A stretch of DNA of 64,000 bases from NCBI GenBank assembly GCA_964559535.1, contig CAZLIC010000015.1, positions 5,511 to 69,510 on the forward strand, written 5' to 3'. How positions within the stretch are numbered: the first letter of the stretch is position 1; the number at the start of each line of letters is the position of its first letter. This document shows, piece by piece, positions 32,212 to 40,074 of the stretch. This stretch comes from CAZLIC01 sp964559535. Its GTDB lineage: Bacteria; Pseudomonadota; Alphaproteobacteria; Rhodobacterales; Rhodobacteraceae. Position numbers and translations under genes: made by a program. Below the pieces are notes generated by a model, which searched no databases, was not told the origin of the DNA, and worked only from the letters and a program-made list of their open reading frames with translations.

Positions 32212-32676
32212 TCAGCCCACAGCGATATGCATAATCGGTGCGCCTACGAGCGCGGATAGGCGCTCCGCGACGATCTTACGATGACAGCCTTCATGGTGGC
32301 GCTCGAAACAGGTCAGACAGACCCGTTTACCCTTAACAGTATCAGCAAGCTCGGTCAGAGCTGTTTGCGCGTCTTGGCCTTCCATATGCTGCGTGAAAAT
32401 CTCTAAAAATAGGTCATGATTGCCAGCGCGTGCAGCTTCCCTTCCAGGCTTGGGGTCGCCCAGTGCCTTCACGTGCAAGTAATCTATGCCCACTTCTCTG
32501 ACAGCGGCGTTGAGTCCATTCTTTGAGAAGCCTTTCTTGCGCGATAAGGGCAATTCGCGCACGTCCACCAGTAACTCGATTTCTGCATCGGCCAAGCGGC
32601 TGATGAACTCCTCAATCGTGGATTTTTCGTAACCTATTGTGAATATTGGTTCTTCTGTACGTCCGCTCTTAGCCAT
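32212..32676 (-). CDS. DUF488 family protein
   Basis: The ATG at 32676 has GGAGG 8 nt upstream and is preferred over ATGs at 32691 and 32730; it gives 154 residues. DUF488 features are visible: IFTIGYEKSTIEEFISRL near the N-terminus, ELLVDVRELPLSRKKGFSK, and the C-terminal Cys/His motif VCLTCFERHHEGCHRKIVAERL. Members are small alpha/beta proteins, some linked by comparative genomics to DNA-modification or conflict systems. It is coupled to the downstream unknown protein. The lower GC of both genes suggests recent acquisition by the prophage. Confidence 0.85.
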   Translation of the reverse strand: MAKSGRTEEPIFTIGYEKSTIEEFISRLADAEIELLVDVRELPLSRKKGFSKNGLNAAVREVGIDYLHVKALGDPKPGREAARAGNHDLFLEIFTQHMEGQDAQTALTELADTVKGKRVCLTCFERHHEGCHRKIVAERLSALVGAPIMHIAVG

Positions 32677-32916
32677 TTTTGACGCCTCCATTTTTTCAGT
32701 TATTGTAGCCAGGATGTGACTCCTGTCCATCTTGGCGGTAGCGATGCTTCAACAAAGCTTTACACTAGGGCAGGAATGCTACGGGCGACGTGGCTCCGAA
32801 ACCTGTGCCGGGCACCTCCATTATCCTAGGGCAAACCCGGCTCCGGTGCATCCGCAGCGAACCAATGCTTTGTCCGCGACCCGCTCGTTGGTCCTTGCCA
32901 CAGCGAACGTCTGGTC

Positions 32917-33339
32917 TCAACCTATTCTCTTGACCACGAAGTCCATCGACCGCTTCCTAGGCACTGTCTTACCGTTCAGCCGCCACACGATCACCGCGAT
33001 CGCGTACTGCCAACGCCGGTTCGCCGTTGCGCGGCTGATGCCGAGTTCCCAGCAGATCGACTTCCATTGCGTGCGGTTCGCCCGGAGCCAGAGCAGGCGT
33101 GCGTCGCCGGGTTCGAGCCAACGCAGCCAAAGCAATGTCTCCTCGGCTTCGGTGATCTGGCGCGGGCTGGGCCTTGGCCGCCGCATCTGAGGCTGTTGGC
33201 CGACCTTATCTGCGAAACTGTGGAAGTATTCGGGCCAGGCGTTGAAGTAGCCCTGCGGCTTCACCTCGGGCAGAATGCTGAAAACATCGGCGGCGCTTTC
33301 GAGCCGTGCGTCGACCGTGGCTGGCGTCCAGTCATCCAT
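32917..33339 (-). CDS. DUF6362-like helix-turn-helix phage protein
   Basis: From the ATG at 33339 the product is 140 residues. The C-terminal half reads PRQITEAEETLLWLRWLEPGDARLLWLRANRTQWKSICWELGISRATANRRWQYAI, a DNA-binding helix-turn-helix of the DUF6362 type (small phage proteins resembling terminase-associated or replication regulators). The start overlaps the next upstream ORF by 8 bp. Its role is inferred only: DNA binding during replication or late switch. Confidence 0.72.
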   Translation of the reverse strand: MDDWTPATVDARLESAADVFSILPEVKPQGYFNAWPEYFHSFADKVGQQPQMRRPRPSPRQITEAEETLLWLRWLEPGDARLLWLRANRTQWKSICWELGISRATANRRWQYAIAVIVWRLNGKTVPRKRSMDFVVKRIG

Positions 33340-33532
33340 TGGCGGCCTCCCGGCTATCGGAGCGTTGGCCATAGAGTTTGTTGCCCAGTTGGCGGACCAG
33401 TTCACGCTCGGGCCAGGTGAGCCGGGGATCGTCGACCGACACCGCGAGCAGACCTTGGTCATGCCAACCGTCTTGCTTGACCTGCTCAGGGTCACGGCGC
33501 GTGCCACCATAGCCTCGGGGGTGCCACCTCAT
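33332..33532 (-). CDS. Small hypothetical phage protein
   Basis: This 66-residue, strongly charged protein starts MRWHPRGYGGTRRDPEQVKQ and contains DDPRLTWPERELVRQLGNKLYG. No family recognised. It is translationally coupled on both sides, overlapping the resolvase stop by 4 bp and the DUF6362 start by 8 bp, which supports it as a real gene. Confidence 0.65.
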   Translation of the reverse strand: MRWHPRGYGGTRRDPEQVKQDGWHDQGLLAVSVDDPRLTWPERELVRQLGNKLYGQRSDSREAANG

Positions 33533-34050
33533 GCGACGCCCCCATTGGTCTCGATGGCCCAGAGAAGGATAGCGATGGCGTCGGCTTCGTTGTCGTCAGC
33601 GGGCGAAAACCCTTTGGCCTTGGCCGCCGCGATCATGGCCTCTTTCGGCGCATTCCCCTTGCCAGTGACATGTCGCTTGATGGTGCCGACAGGCACGCCC
33701 TGATACGGCACGCCTCGCATTTCGGCCCAAGCCGTCAGTGTCGCCATCAACCCGCCATAGATGTGAGCTGCATCGGTGCCCGCGTGCCGCCGCACCTCTT
33801 CAAACCAGATGGCTGAGATCGGGCCCGAGAGACGGTCGATTTCGCCCAGCCAATTGGTGAAGCGCAGATAGCGCATGCCGCCGCCGTCGAAGCGGCCGGG
33901 GCGGAAACTCGCAGTGCCGCTGGTGATCAGACCATTATGGCCGCGCAGGGCCCAGCCGGTCGTGGTGCCCAGATCAAGGGCGAGGATGCATGAAGCGGAA
34001 ACGCGCCCGGGTTGGGGGCGCAGGTCCGGCATAGAGATCGTCTGGTTCAT
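33529..34050 (-). CDS. RuvC-like Holliday junction resolvase (phage type)
   Basis: This 173-residue RNase H-fold nuclease has a first acidic residue in ILALDLGTTTGWA, a middle Glu in IWFEEVRRH, and a C-terminal acidic cluster in PADDNEADAIAILLWA, the order and spacing of RuvC family resolvases. It would resolve recombination or replication intermediates before packaging. It begins the small leftward transcript downstream of the repeat-rich gap at 34051-34482. Confidence 0.85.
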   Translation of the reverse strand: MNQTISMPDLRPQPGRVSASCILALDLGTTTGWALRGHNGLITSGTASFRPGRFDGGGMRYLRFTNWLGEIDRLSGPISAIWFEEVRRHAGTDAAHIYGGLMATLTAWAEMRGVPYQGVPVGTIKRHVTGKGNAPKEAMIAAAKAKGFSPADDNEADAIAILLWAIETNGGVA

Positions 34051-34154
34051 GTTGAAGGCTCACAGACAGTGGGCCTTCGGCTTTGGTCACGCTGATAGAA
34101 TCATGGCGGACGGGCGCAATCAAGAAAAATGCGCAACGCGGGCGCTTTGGATTG

Positions 34155-34195
34155 CTGGCCCCACTTGGTCCCACCTCCGTCAAAAGTGGGGCCAG
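34155..34195. repeat. Perfect 12-bp inverted repeat
   Basis: CTGGCCCCACTT (34155-34166) and AAGTGGGGCCAG (34184-34195) are exact reverse complements separated by 17 nt. The left arm is followed by GGTCCCACC, also present in the larger repeat nearby. It shares its AAGTGGGG unit with the 75-nt inverted repeat, so the whole gap is built from copies of one element. Confidence 0.85.
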
Positions 34196-34384
34196 AAAAA
34201 TGCATTCAAAATCAATGCTGTCCCCACTGGCCCTACCTGGTCCCACCTCTTTCTTTCCGATGCATGAAGAAAGGAGGGACTAGCGTGGACTCGTCATTCC
34301 TATGGGAAAGGAAAGGAAGTCGGTGGCCCAAGTGGGGCCAGTAGGGACACGATTGATATTGATGGATTTTTTCTGTCCCCACTT
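34184..34384. repeat. 75-nt inverted repeat with 51-nt centre (candidate origin/control region)
   Basis: Arms 34184-34258 and 34310-34384 are reverse complements over 75 nt without gaps; I count 58 identical positions. Each arm runs from AAGTGGGG(C/A)CAG through an A-rich stretch and ATCAAT to TGTCCC(C/T)ACTGGCCC and ends CTTTCC. Further AAGGTGGGG units follow at about 34391 and 34411. No gene fits in the gap 34051-34482. It lies between the resolvase and primase-helicase genes, where a replication origin or a promoter/operator array would be expected. Confidence 0.75.
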
Positions 34385-34426
34385 CGCCGCCAAGGTGGGG
34401 ACAGATCGGAAGGTGGGGCCGCGGCA

Positions 34427-34457
34427 AAACGAAAAGGGGCACCCTCGCGGATGCCCC
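34427..34457 (-). terminator. Intrinsic terminator after primase-helicase gene
   Basis: On the minus strand GGGGCATCC-GCGA-GGGTGCCCC (34457-34436) forms a 9-bp stem with one G-U pair and a GNRA-type tetraloop, followed by TTTTCGTTTT. It lies 26 bp after the stop of the gene ending at 34483. It should end the leftward replication transcript, so the resolvase group needs its own promoter in the repeat-rich gap. Confidence 0.85.
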
Positions 34458-34482
34458 CTGTCGTCGGCTGGCTGCAATTCCG

Positions 34483-37038
34483 TCAGTCCTTTCGTTCTGG
34501 CCTGCGATAGCGCCATTCGCGGGTCTCCCCCGTGCGGCGACGATACCGCTCCCAATGCCGAGATTTCAGCCAGGCACCGACCCGCATCTGATCGATCTTA
34601 GTCCATTTCGCAGGTTCAATTCCAAGGGCCCCTTCGAGAATTTCGCCCACGGACACGTCGCGGATCGGATCGACCCGCTCGATCTCTTCTTCCTGCCAAT
34701 CCTCATACCCCGCGTGGCCGCGATTGACGCTTCGGGTGTCGTGGGTCAGCCAGCGATCGATGCGGGCATCCCATGCGTCGCCCTGATACCGGGATTCTTG
34801 TTCGGTTCTGGCCTCTGCCAGCAGCGCCGCATCGTCGATCCACCAGATCGCGCCTTCGCGGAAGCGGTGGACGGCTTCGGCCCAGAGCTGGTCACGGTCG
34901 CGGGCGAGAGCCGCGATGTCGATGGTGCCACAGCGGAGTGGCCAGAAGCGGCGGTTGCCGGTTTCGTCGCGCAGATAGGTGTCGGGGTTGACCGTGCCCG
35001 CGAAGACGCATTGACGGGGAACCTCGACGGTATATCGGCCATAGGGCGGGCGGAAACGGTCGGTGGTGCGGGTCAGGAACGCCTTGATGCGGGACACTTC
35101 TGCGCGGCCTATGGCGTCGAGTTCTGCGATTTCCACGATCCAGATGCCCTGCATGTGGATCGCCGCGTCCTTGGACCCCAGCTCGGGCAGTTCGTCGGTG
35201 AACCATTCCTCGCCCGCCAGCACCTTGATGGCTGTCGACTTGCGCGCGCCTTGCGGGCCTTCGAGGATCAGCATGTGGTCGGCCTTGACGCCCGGCCGGA
35301 AGATGCGGGCAACGGCCGAAATCAGCCACAGCGCACCAACGGTGTGATGGAAGGCAGTGGGTTCGGCCCCGAGATAGGTGCTGGTCCAGGTCTCGATCCG
35401 GGGCGTGCCATCCCAGCGCAAGTGATCCAGCCAGTCCCGCACCGGGTGAATGCGATGATCGCGGGCGACTGCTCCAATGGCACGTCCGACCACCATGGGG
35501 GCGACGTTGACGCCGCGGAGCTGCAGCCATTCGGCGGTGCGAACTTCGTCCGCATCCTCCCACGGGCGGGGAAACGGGCCGGTTGCGCCATCCCATGGCA
35601 GCGGTTGCCGCACGACAATTGCCTGGGCGAAGTCGTCGAAGGCCAGAACTCCGGCGAAGGCGACATCCGAGGTCAGGGCAATGATGACATTGGCCTCGTT
35701 GCGTTCGGGTGTTCCCGCCATGTCCTGACGCAGGCGGTTGAACCAGGCCGGTTTAGAAGCGCGGGCGTTTGGATCGCCACTGGCGTTCACGCGGCGACCG
35801 AGTTCCGTCATCTGCTTTTCGAGGATCGCCATGGGAATCCCGGTCGCGACCTTGATGTGCGCAAGGATCTGGCGCGCGGGCAGCGGGTCCAACCGTGCGA
35901 GTGCGATGCGGCCAAGGAGCTGGCCAAGGGCCGTGATGTCAGGCGGATTGGTCAAAGCTTCTGCGGCGGTGACGAGAGCCGCAATGTCATTGTCGCCAAC
36001 AGGGCGGGTTTCCAACTCGGTGGCAGGACCGCTCGCGGCAGCGCCCTGGCCAGCGCAGTAATCAGCGGAGCACGCTCCACGCATCAGGTCGTCGTTGAAA
36101 TCGTCACCATGCAGCGGGAGCACGATCTCGTTCGGAATGTCAGCCCGGTTCAGCCGATCCGACAGGGTCGCGGCGGCCTGACGCCCTGCATCGCCTGCAT
36201 CAGCATAGATGGTGATGCGCGTCGTGCCGTCGGGCCAGCGAAAACGCGCCAGCCCATCAGCCGAAAGGGCCGCCCAGACCGGCGTGCCGAACAGATCGTG
36301 CGCCGCAAGGGCCGTCTCGATGCCTTCGGCCACACCAAGGTGGCCGTCGTCCGGCATGGCATAAAGACGCACTGCGGCCTCCGCGACCGAACCCAGCATC
36401 TTCTTGCCCGCAGGGGCCTTGGCGCTGCCGTCGTCCAGAAGAAAAGTGCGATGGATGCCGGGCGCCCGATCACCATTCGCGAACCGCGCCAGCGCGATCA
36501 ACCCCGGCCAGCCACGCTTGGTCTCGAAGTCTGCAAGGTCGGGATGGAACATCAGATCCGGCGAGGCAGGGTCCGATAGCCCGCGCGCGCGGAGGTAGTC
36601 CTCACCCACGGAGCCCGCCAACGAGACTGCGCCAGCGACAAGCCTGGCGATCTCGGCGGAATGATCGGGCTTGGGGCGCAGTGCGGACCGAGGTGCCGGA
36701 TGGTCCATGCCCGCGATGCGCGCCGCCTCGTCGAAAAGTGCGGCGTCAGAGAGGCCGGTTGCCTGTGCGATCAGGTCGATCGGGCCCGCACGCTCGCCGG
36801 TGGCATAGTCGAAGCCCCAGCCGGCATAGGGCCCGTCGAGATGGATGGTGCAGGATCCGTCCTTGCGCGGGGCCCGGCCCGAAAGATCGGCGCAGCGCAG
36901 CGCACGCCGGTCGCGGGCAAGCTGTGCCTCCGGGAACAGTCGCGGCAGCCAGTCGTTGGCCGTGATGGCCAACCGGTCACGCACCGCCGCCAGGTCATGG
37001 CGGGGGGTGGAGGTGGCGACATCGTTCAGGTCGATCAT
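34483..37038 (-). CDS. Primase-helicase: TOPRIM plus VapE-type ATPase
   Basis: This 851-residue protein has an N-terminal primase-like region (residues about 25-110) without clear zinc cysteines. A TOPRIM domain follows (GVAEGIETALAA with Glu238; IYADAGDAGRQAA with Asp280 and Asp283; GDDFNDD). The C-terminal half is a VapE/D5-like SF3-type ATPase with Walker A EGPQGARKST (593-602), Walker B IWIVEIAELD (about 632-641), and the family pattern FAGTVNPDTYLRDETGNRRFWP. It would prime and unwind phage DNA. It starts with MIDLND, as do two small neighbours. Confidence 0.88.
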   Translation of the reverse strand: MIDLNDVATSTPRHDLAAVRDRLAITANDWLPRLFPEAQLARDRRALRCADLSGRAPRKDGSCTIHLDGPYAGWGFDYATGERAGPIDLIAQATGLSDAALFDEAARIAGMDHPAPRSALRPKPDHSAEIARLVAGAVSLAGSVGEDYLRARGLSDPASPDLMFHPDLADFETKRGWPGLIALARFANGDRAPGIHRTFLLDDGSAKAPAGKKMLGSVAEAAVRLYAMPDDGHLGVAEGIETALAAHDLFGTPVWAALSADGLARFRWPDGTTRITIYADAGDAGRQAAATLSDRLNRADIPNEIVLPLHGDDFNDDLMRGACSADYCAGQGAAASGPATELETRPVGDNDIAALVTAAEALTNPPDITALGQLLGRIALARLDPLPARQILAHIKVATGIPMAILEKQMTELGRRVNASGDPNARASKPAWFNRLRQDMAGTPERNEANVIIALTSDVAFAGVLAFDDFAQAIVVRQPLPWDGATGPFPRPWEDADEVRTAEWLQLRGVNVAPMVVGRAIGAVARDHRIHPVRDWLDHLRWDGTPRIETWTSTYLGAEPTAFHHTVGALWLISAVARIFRPGVKADHMLILEGPQGARKSTAIKVLAGEEWFTDELPELGSKDAAIHMQGIWIVEIAELDAIGRAEVSRIKAFLTRTTDRFRPPYGRYTVEVPRQCVFAGTVNPDTYLRDETGNRRFWPLRCGTIDIAALARDRDQLWAEAVHRFREGAIWWIDDAALLAEARTEQESRYQGDAWDARIDRWLTHDTRSVNRGHAGYEDWQEEEIERVDPIRDVSVGEILEGALGIEPAKWTKIDQMRVGAWLKSRHWERYRRRTGETREWRYRRPERKD

Positions 37039-37048
37039 CGCGTCCCCT

Positions 37049-38368
37049 TCAGGCCAGTAGCACCAGGCCGCGCTCGGCCCGGGTGATCGCGGTATAGAGC
37101 CAGCGGCGACGGTCGAGATCCGTGCGGCCCATCCCGTCGTCCCAGACGATTACGTTCTCCCATTGCGATCCCTGCGCCTTGTGAGCCGTGATTGCCCAAC
37201 CGAAGGTTGCCTCGGTCAGCAGTCGCTTGTCCTTCCAGTCCCGGTCGTGGCGTTTGGGGTCATTGGCGACATGATCCTCGAAATGGCCCTTGTAGACGCG
37301 CAAACGGCCCGGTCGGCCGTCGCGATCAAGGGGCCCGACCCGGCGACCATCCTCATCATGGACTATGGCCGAGAAATGGAGACTGCCTTCGTCGACGATG
37401 CCTTCCAGCGTCAGAAACATGCCGTTGATCAGCCCGAGGTCGTTCTGGTTTTTCAGGCAGATGATCTTTTCTGCCGCGCCGGTGGGCAGGTATGTCCCGC
37501 CAAACCCCGCTGCCGCGCGCATGGCGTTGTTCAACTGCAGCCGCGTCGCGTTCAGACCGCAGATCAACTGTCCGCCCCGAAGTGCCTGATCCGGGGTGAT
37601 GTCGCCCTTGCGCAGCTTGGCCACGAAAGAGTCGTAGGTCCCGAATCCGATGGGTTCGCCCATCCGCGCCATGGTGGCCAGCCGTATGATGGCGCTTTCC
37701 GCCGCCTGGCGGTGGATTTCCGTGAGCATCACGTCGGGCGCGTCACGGGTGAAGGCACCTTCGCCCTTGATGGGGGGCAGCTGGCCGGGATCGCCCAGCA
37801 CCAGGATGGGCTTGCCGAAACTCATCAGGTCACGCGCCATCTCCTCGCCCACCATCGACACCTCATCCAGCACGATCAGCTTGGCATCGGCGGCATCGCT
37901 CTGCGGGTTCAGGGCAAAGCGGGGGTGTTTCATGGCCGAAAGCGCCTGGCGCATCGCCTCGATCCCGGCTTCGGCCGCAGTCCTGTCGAAACCCGTCAGC
38001 CTGCGGGCGGCGGTTTCCGCCTCCTGCACCTTCACGGCGGCGGCTGCGACTTCCTCCTCGGTCGACTCGATCACCGAATAGATCAGGCTGTGGATGGTGC
38101 GGGCGGGTGTGCCCTTGCGGTTCAGAACCAGTGCGGCCTTGCCGGTGAAGGTGGCGGTGACGACGCCCGGTACGCAGGTGCCGTCCTTGGCACTGCGGTG
38201 GGGTGACAGGCCGAGGTCGTCGAGGGCAAACTTCAGAACGGTGCTCTTGCCCGACCCGGCATAGCCAAACAGGCGAAACACCTGCTGCTGGTCGGTACGG
38301 GTTTCGAACCAGTCGCGGACTTCGGCGATGGCAGCCGCCTGAGCGTTCGAAGGGGTGAAGTCACTCAT
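37049..38368 (-). CDS. RecD/Dda-like SF1 DNA helicase
   Basis: The ATG at 38368 has a strong GGAGGAATAATC leader and gives 439 residues. The SF1B motifs are Walker A FGYAGSGKST (34-43), Walker B/DEAD-type LIVLDEVSMVG, GDPGQLPPI (motif III), and the C-terminal UvrD-like FGWAITAHKAQGSQWENVIVW with LYTAITRAERGLVLL (motifs V-VI). It is likely a 5'-3' helicase for phage replication or recombination. It overlaps the upstream nuclease gene by 8 bp. Confidence 0.92.
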   Translation of the reverse strand: MSDFTPSNAQAAAIAEVRDWFETRTDQQQVFRLFGYAGSGKSTVLKFALDDLGLSPHRSAKDGTCVPGVVTATFTGKAALVLNRKGTPARTIHSLIYSVIESTEEEVAAAAVKVQEAETAARRLTGFDRTAAEAGIEAMRQALSAMKHPRFALNPQSDAADAKLIVLDEVSMVGEEMARDLMSFGKPILVLGDPGQLPPIKGEGAFTRDAPDVMLTEIHRQAAESAIIRLATMARMGEPIGFGTYDSFVAKLRKGDITPDQALRGGQLICGLNATRLQLNNAMRAAAGFGGTYLPTGAAEKIICLKNQNDLGLINGMFLTLEGIVDEGSLHFSAIVHDEDGRRVGPLDRDGRPGRLRVYKGHFEDHVANDPKRHDRDWKDKRLLTEATFGWAITAHKAQGSQWENVIVWDDGMGRTDLDRRRWLYTAITRAERGLVLLA

Positions 38369-39161
38369 GATTATTCCTCCAGCACTTGGCCGCCCACGCA
38401 CAGGACGAGTGCCATTTGCCCGCCGACATACCGCCCCGGCACAGGACCGCTGTGGGATCAGCCGCCATGCGCGGCAGCCACTCGCCCGCCTCGGATGCCC
38501 GCACGACAGCGACGGCGCGGTCCGACATGTCCTGAGCCAGCCGCGCGTCGAAAGGCACCAATTCGGCGTGCAGCTCCATCGTGTCGCGGTTCAGCGCTGT
38601 GAACAGCGCGGGCTTCGGCAGATCGAGATAGGCTTGATAGAGCGCCAGTTGGGCGGCATAAACAGGGCGGGCGATGCTGACACCGCGCTTGACCACATCC
38701 TTCCAGCTTGACGCCCCGAGCGCCTTGTTTTCCCAGAGGGCGGGATAGTCCATGGCGACCGGGCCGGAGACCAGGCAACCATCGATGTGGCCCTTGAACC
38801 GGCCGCCAAGCGCCTCGAACCCGAACTGCCGCCCATCGGCGCGTGATGTGCGCAGATCGAACCCAGCAATGCGCAGCCAGCCAGCGACGATGTCCTCGCC
38901 CCGGTGCCCCGCCTCGAAGATGCGCAGGGTTTTCGGGGCAAACTCCTGACCCTCGTCTTTTGGCACCGCCAGAAAGTCATACTGGATCTGGCGCAGACAA
39001 TCGCGGCCAAGACCCGAGGAACTGACATAGGCGCGGGGCCGTTCGCTGCGGTTGCGAGCCACAAGGGCCACGTCGATGGCTGCCGAAACGGCTGAGGCGA
39101 TGGTGGCTGGTGGGGTGGCCTCGCCGTACAGGCAGCCCGAGCCATGGTTCAGGTCGATCAT
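38361..39161 (-). CDS. PD-(D/E)XK (Cas4/RecB-like) nuclease
   Basis: This 266-residue protein has nuclease-core features: SSSGLGRDCLRQIQYDF near residue 48, FEAGHRGEDIVAGWLRIAGF, FKGHIDGCLVS (catalytic Asp), and WENKALGASSWKDVVKRG (E-x-K), then QLALYQAYLDLP, as in RecB-family and YqaJ-like phage exonucleases. The C-terminal CRGGMSAGKWHSSCAWAAKC may bind metal or an Fe-S cluster with the earlier Cys55, as in Cas4-like enzymes. It probably trims ends for recombination with the adjacent helicase and ssDNA-binding protein. Confidence 0.8.
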   Translation of the reverse strand: MIDLNHGSGCLYGEATPPATIASAVSAAIDVALVARNRSERPRAYVSSSGLGRDCLRQIQYDFLAVPKDEGQEFAPKTLRIFEAGHRGEDIVAGWLRIAGFDLRTSRADGRQFGFEALGGRFKGHIDGCLVSGPVAMDYPALWENKALGASSWKDVVKRGVSIARPVYAAQLALYQAYLDLPKPALFTALNRDTMELHAELVPFDARLAQDMSDRAVAVVRASEAGEWLPRMAADPTAVLCRGGMSAGKWHSSCAWAAKCWRNNHE

Positions 39162-39373
39162 TGGTCGCGCTCCCAGAACCCGCCCGCCTGCGCGATGCAG
39201 GTCAGCTTGTGAAACTGGGCGTCCGTCAGCTGAGCGCGCGCGCCGTACCGTTCGAGTTTCTGGCGCAGGCTGTCACAAAACTCGATCTCGAAATCGGTTG
39301 CGGCATTGTCGGTGGCGGCGGCCAGAAGCCCCTTCCAGGTGCAGGTCGGTGGATCATCGTTCAGATCAATCAT
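39158..39373 (-). CDS. Small hypothetical phage protein
   Basis: This 71-residue soluble, helical protein begins MIDLNDDPPTCTWKGLLAAA and contains FEIEFCDSLRQKLERYGARAQLTDAQFHKLTCIAQAGGFW. No family is recognised, though the second half resembles small phage proteins that follow recombination nucleases. It overlaps the nuclease start by 4 bp (ATGA), so it is co-translated. Confidence 0.7.
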   Translation of the reverse strand: MIDLNDDPPTCTWKGLLAAATDNAATDFEIEFCDSLRQKLERYGARAQLTDAQFHKLTCIAQAGGFWERDQ

Positions 39374-39385
39374 GGCGCGCTCCCC

Positions 39386-39796
39386 TCAGAACGGAATCGG
39401 ATCGTCATGGGCGGTGCCGGTGCGCTCCTTGACCGCGCCTTGCGCCAGCATGCTGTCGACGTAGCCGGTCACGGCCGCCTCGATCAGACGATCAATGTCC
39501 GCGGCTGTGCGATGAAAGAAGGGGTCCATCAGCCCGAGGTCGGTCAGGGCTTCAGCGAAGAGCATCCGCGCATCGCGGATCGCTTTGGCCTCGCGGGCGG
39601 TCTTGTCGATCATGCCATTGTTCCTTTGGGCAATTGCGCTGCCGACGTCCTGGCAGCGGAGCGAGCAGAAGCGGTGATAGGGAAAGCGGTCGTGCTGAAG
39701 CCGGTGGACGTAACCGAAGCCGCGGGCTTCACGCGCGCAGACCGCGCAGATCGCTACCCGAGCAAGAGCATCGCGACCGGGTCCTCTTGCGGCCAA
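39386..39796 (-). CDS. DUF6511-like zinc-finger protein
   Basis: The frame carries ICAVCAREARGFGYVHR and FCSLRCQD, a two-pair zinc-binding unit with the EARGFG signature I associate with DUF6511. A helical part follows (MIDKTAREAKAIRDARMLFAEAL; IDRLIEAAVTGYVDSML). No ATG opens the zinc-finger part; the TTG at 39796 is the likeliest start (136 residues), overlapping the upstream gene by 43 bp. A shorter product from the ATG at 39613 would lack the finger. Function unknown; DNA or protein contact through the zinc site is likely. Confidence 0.65.
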   Translation of the reverse strand: MAARGPGRDALARVAICAVCAREARGFGYVHRLQHDRFPYHRFCSLRCQDVGSAIAQRNNGMIDKTAREAKAIRDARMLFAEALTDLGLMDPFFHRTAADIDRLIEAAVTGYVDSMLAQGAVKERTGTAHDDPIPF

Positions 39797-40074
39797 TCCT
39801 GCCGCTGAAGGCGTTCCGACTGCAGGACGATCCAGCGTGAGATCGCGTTGACCGCCATGGCCTCCAGGTCGCCGAGGGTGAGGCTTGCGATGGGTTGGTG
39901 CAGTTTTCCTCGGGCCTCGAGCCATTTTCCGATCTCCAGCGCAGCGGTGCGCGTCACATGCGCCTGCCATTCGTCCGGGGTCATGGGCCGGTCGCCCGGC
40001 CCAGCCCCATCTGGTTTGGCCGTGGGTGATCGCGCAGAACCACCCGACTGCCGTTTCCGCAGCGCCTTAGCCAT
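39754..40074 (-). CDS. Hypothetical phage protein
   Basis: From the ATG at 40074 (8-bp overlap with the upstream gene) the product is 106 residues: a basic, disordered N-terminus (MAKALRKRQSGGSARSPTAK), then helical MTPDEWQAHVTRTAALEIGKWLEARG and LTLGDLEAMAVNAISRWIVLQSERLQ. No family named. It is conserved in position beside ssDNA-binding-like proteins in related phages as far as I recall, suggesting a recombination or replication accessory. Confidence 0.65.
   Translation of the reverse strand: MAKALRKRQSGGSARSPTAKPDGAGPGDRPMTPDEWQAHVTRTAALEIGKWLEARGKLHQPIASLTLGDLEAMAVNAISRWIVLQSERLQRQDWPQEDPVAMLLLG

Noticed and set aside
34555..36579. Rightward 674-codon ORF opposite the primase-helicase
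   Set aside because: Antisense shadow; the minus-strand frame has TOPRIM and Walker motifs.
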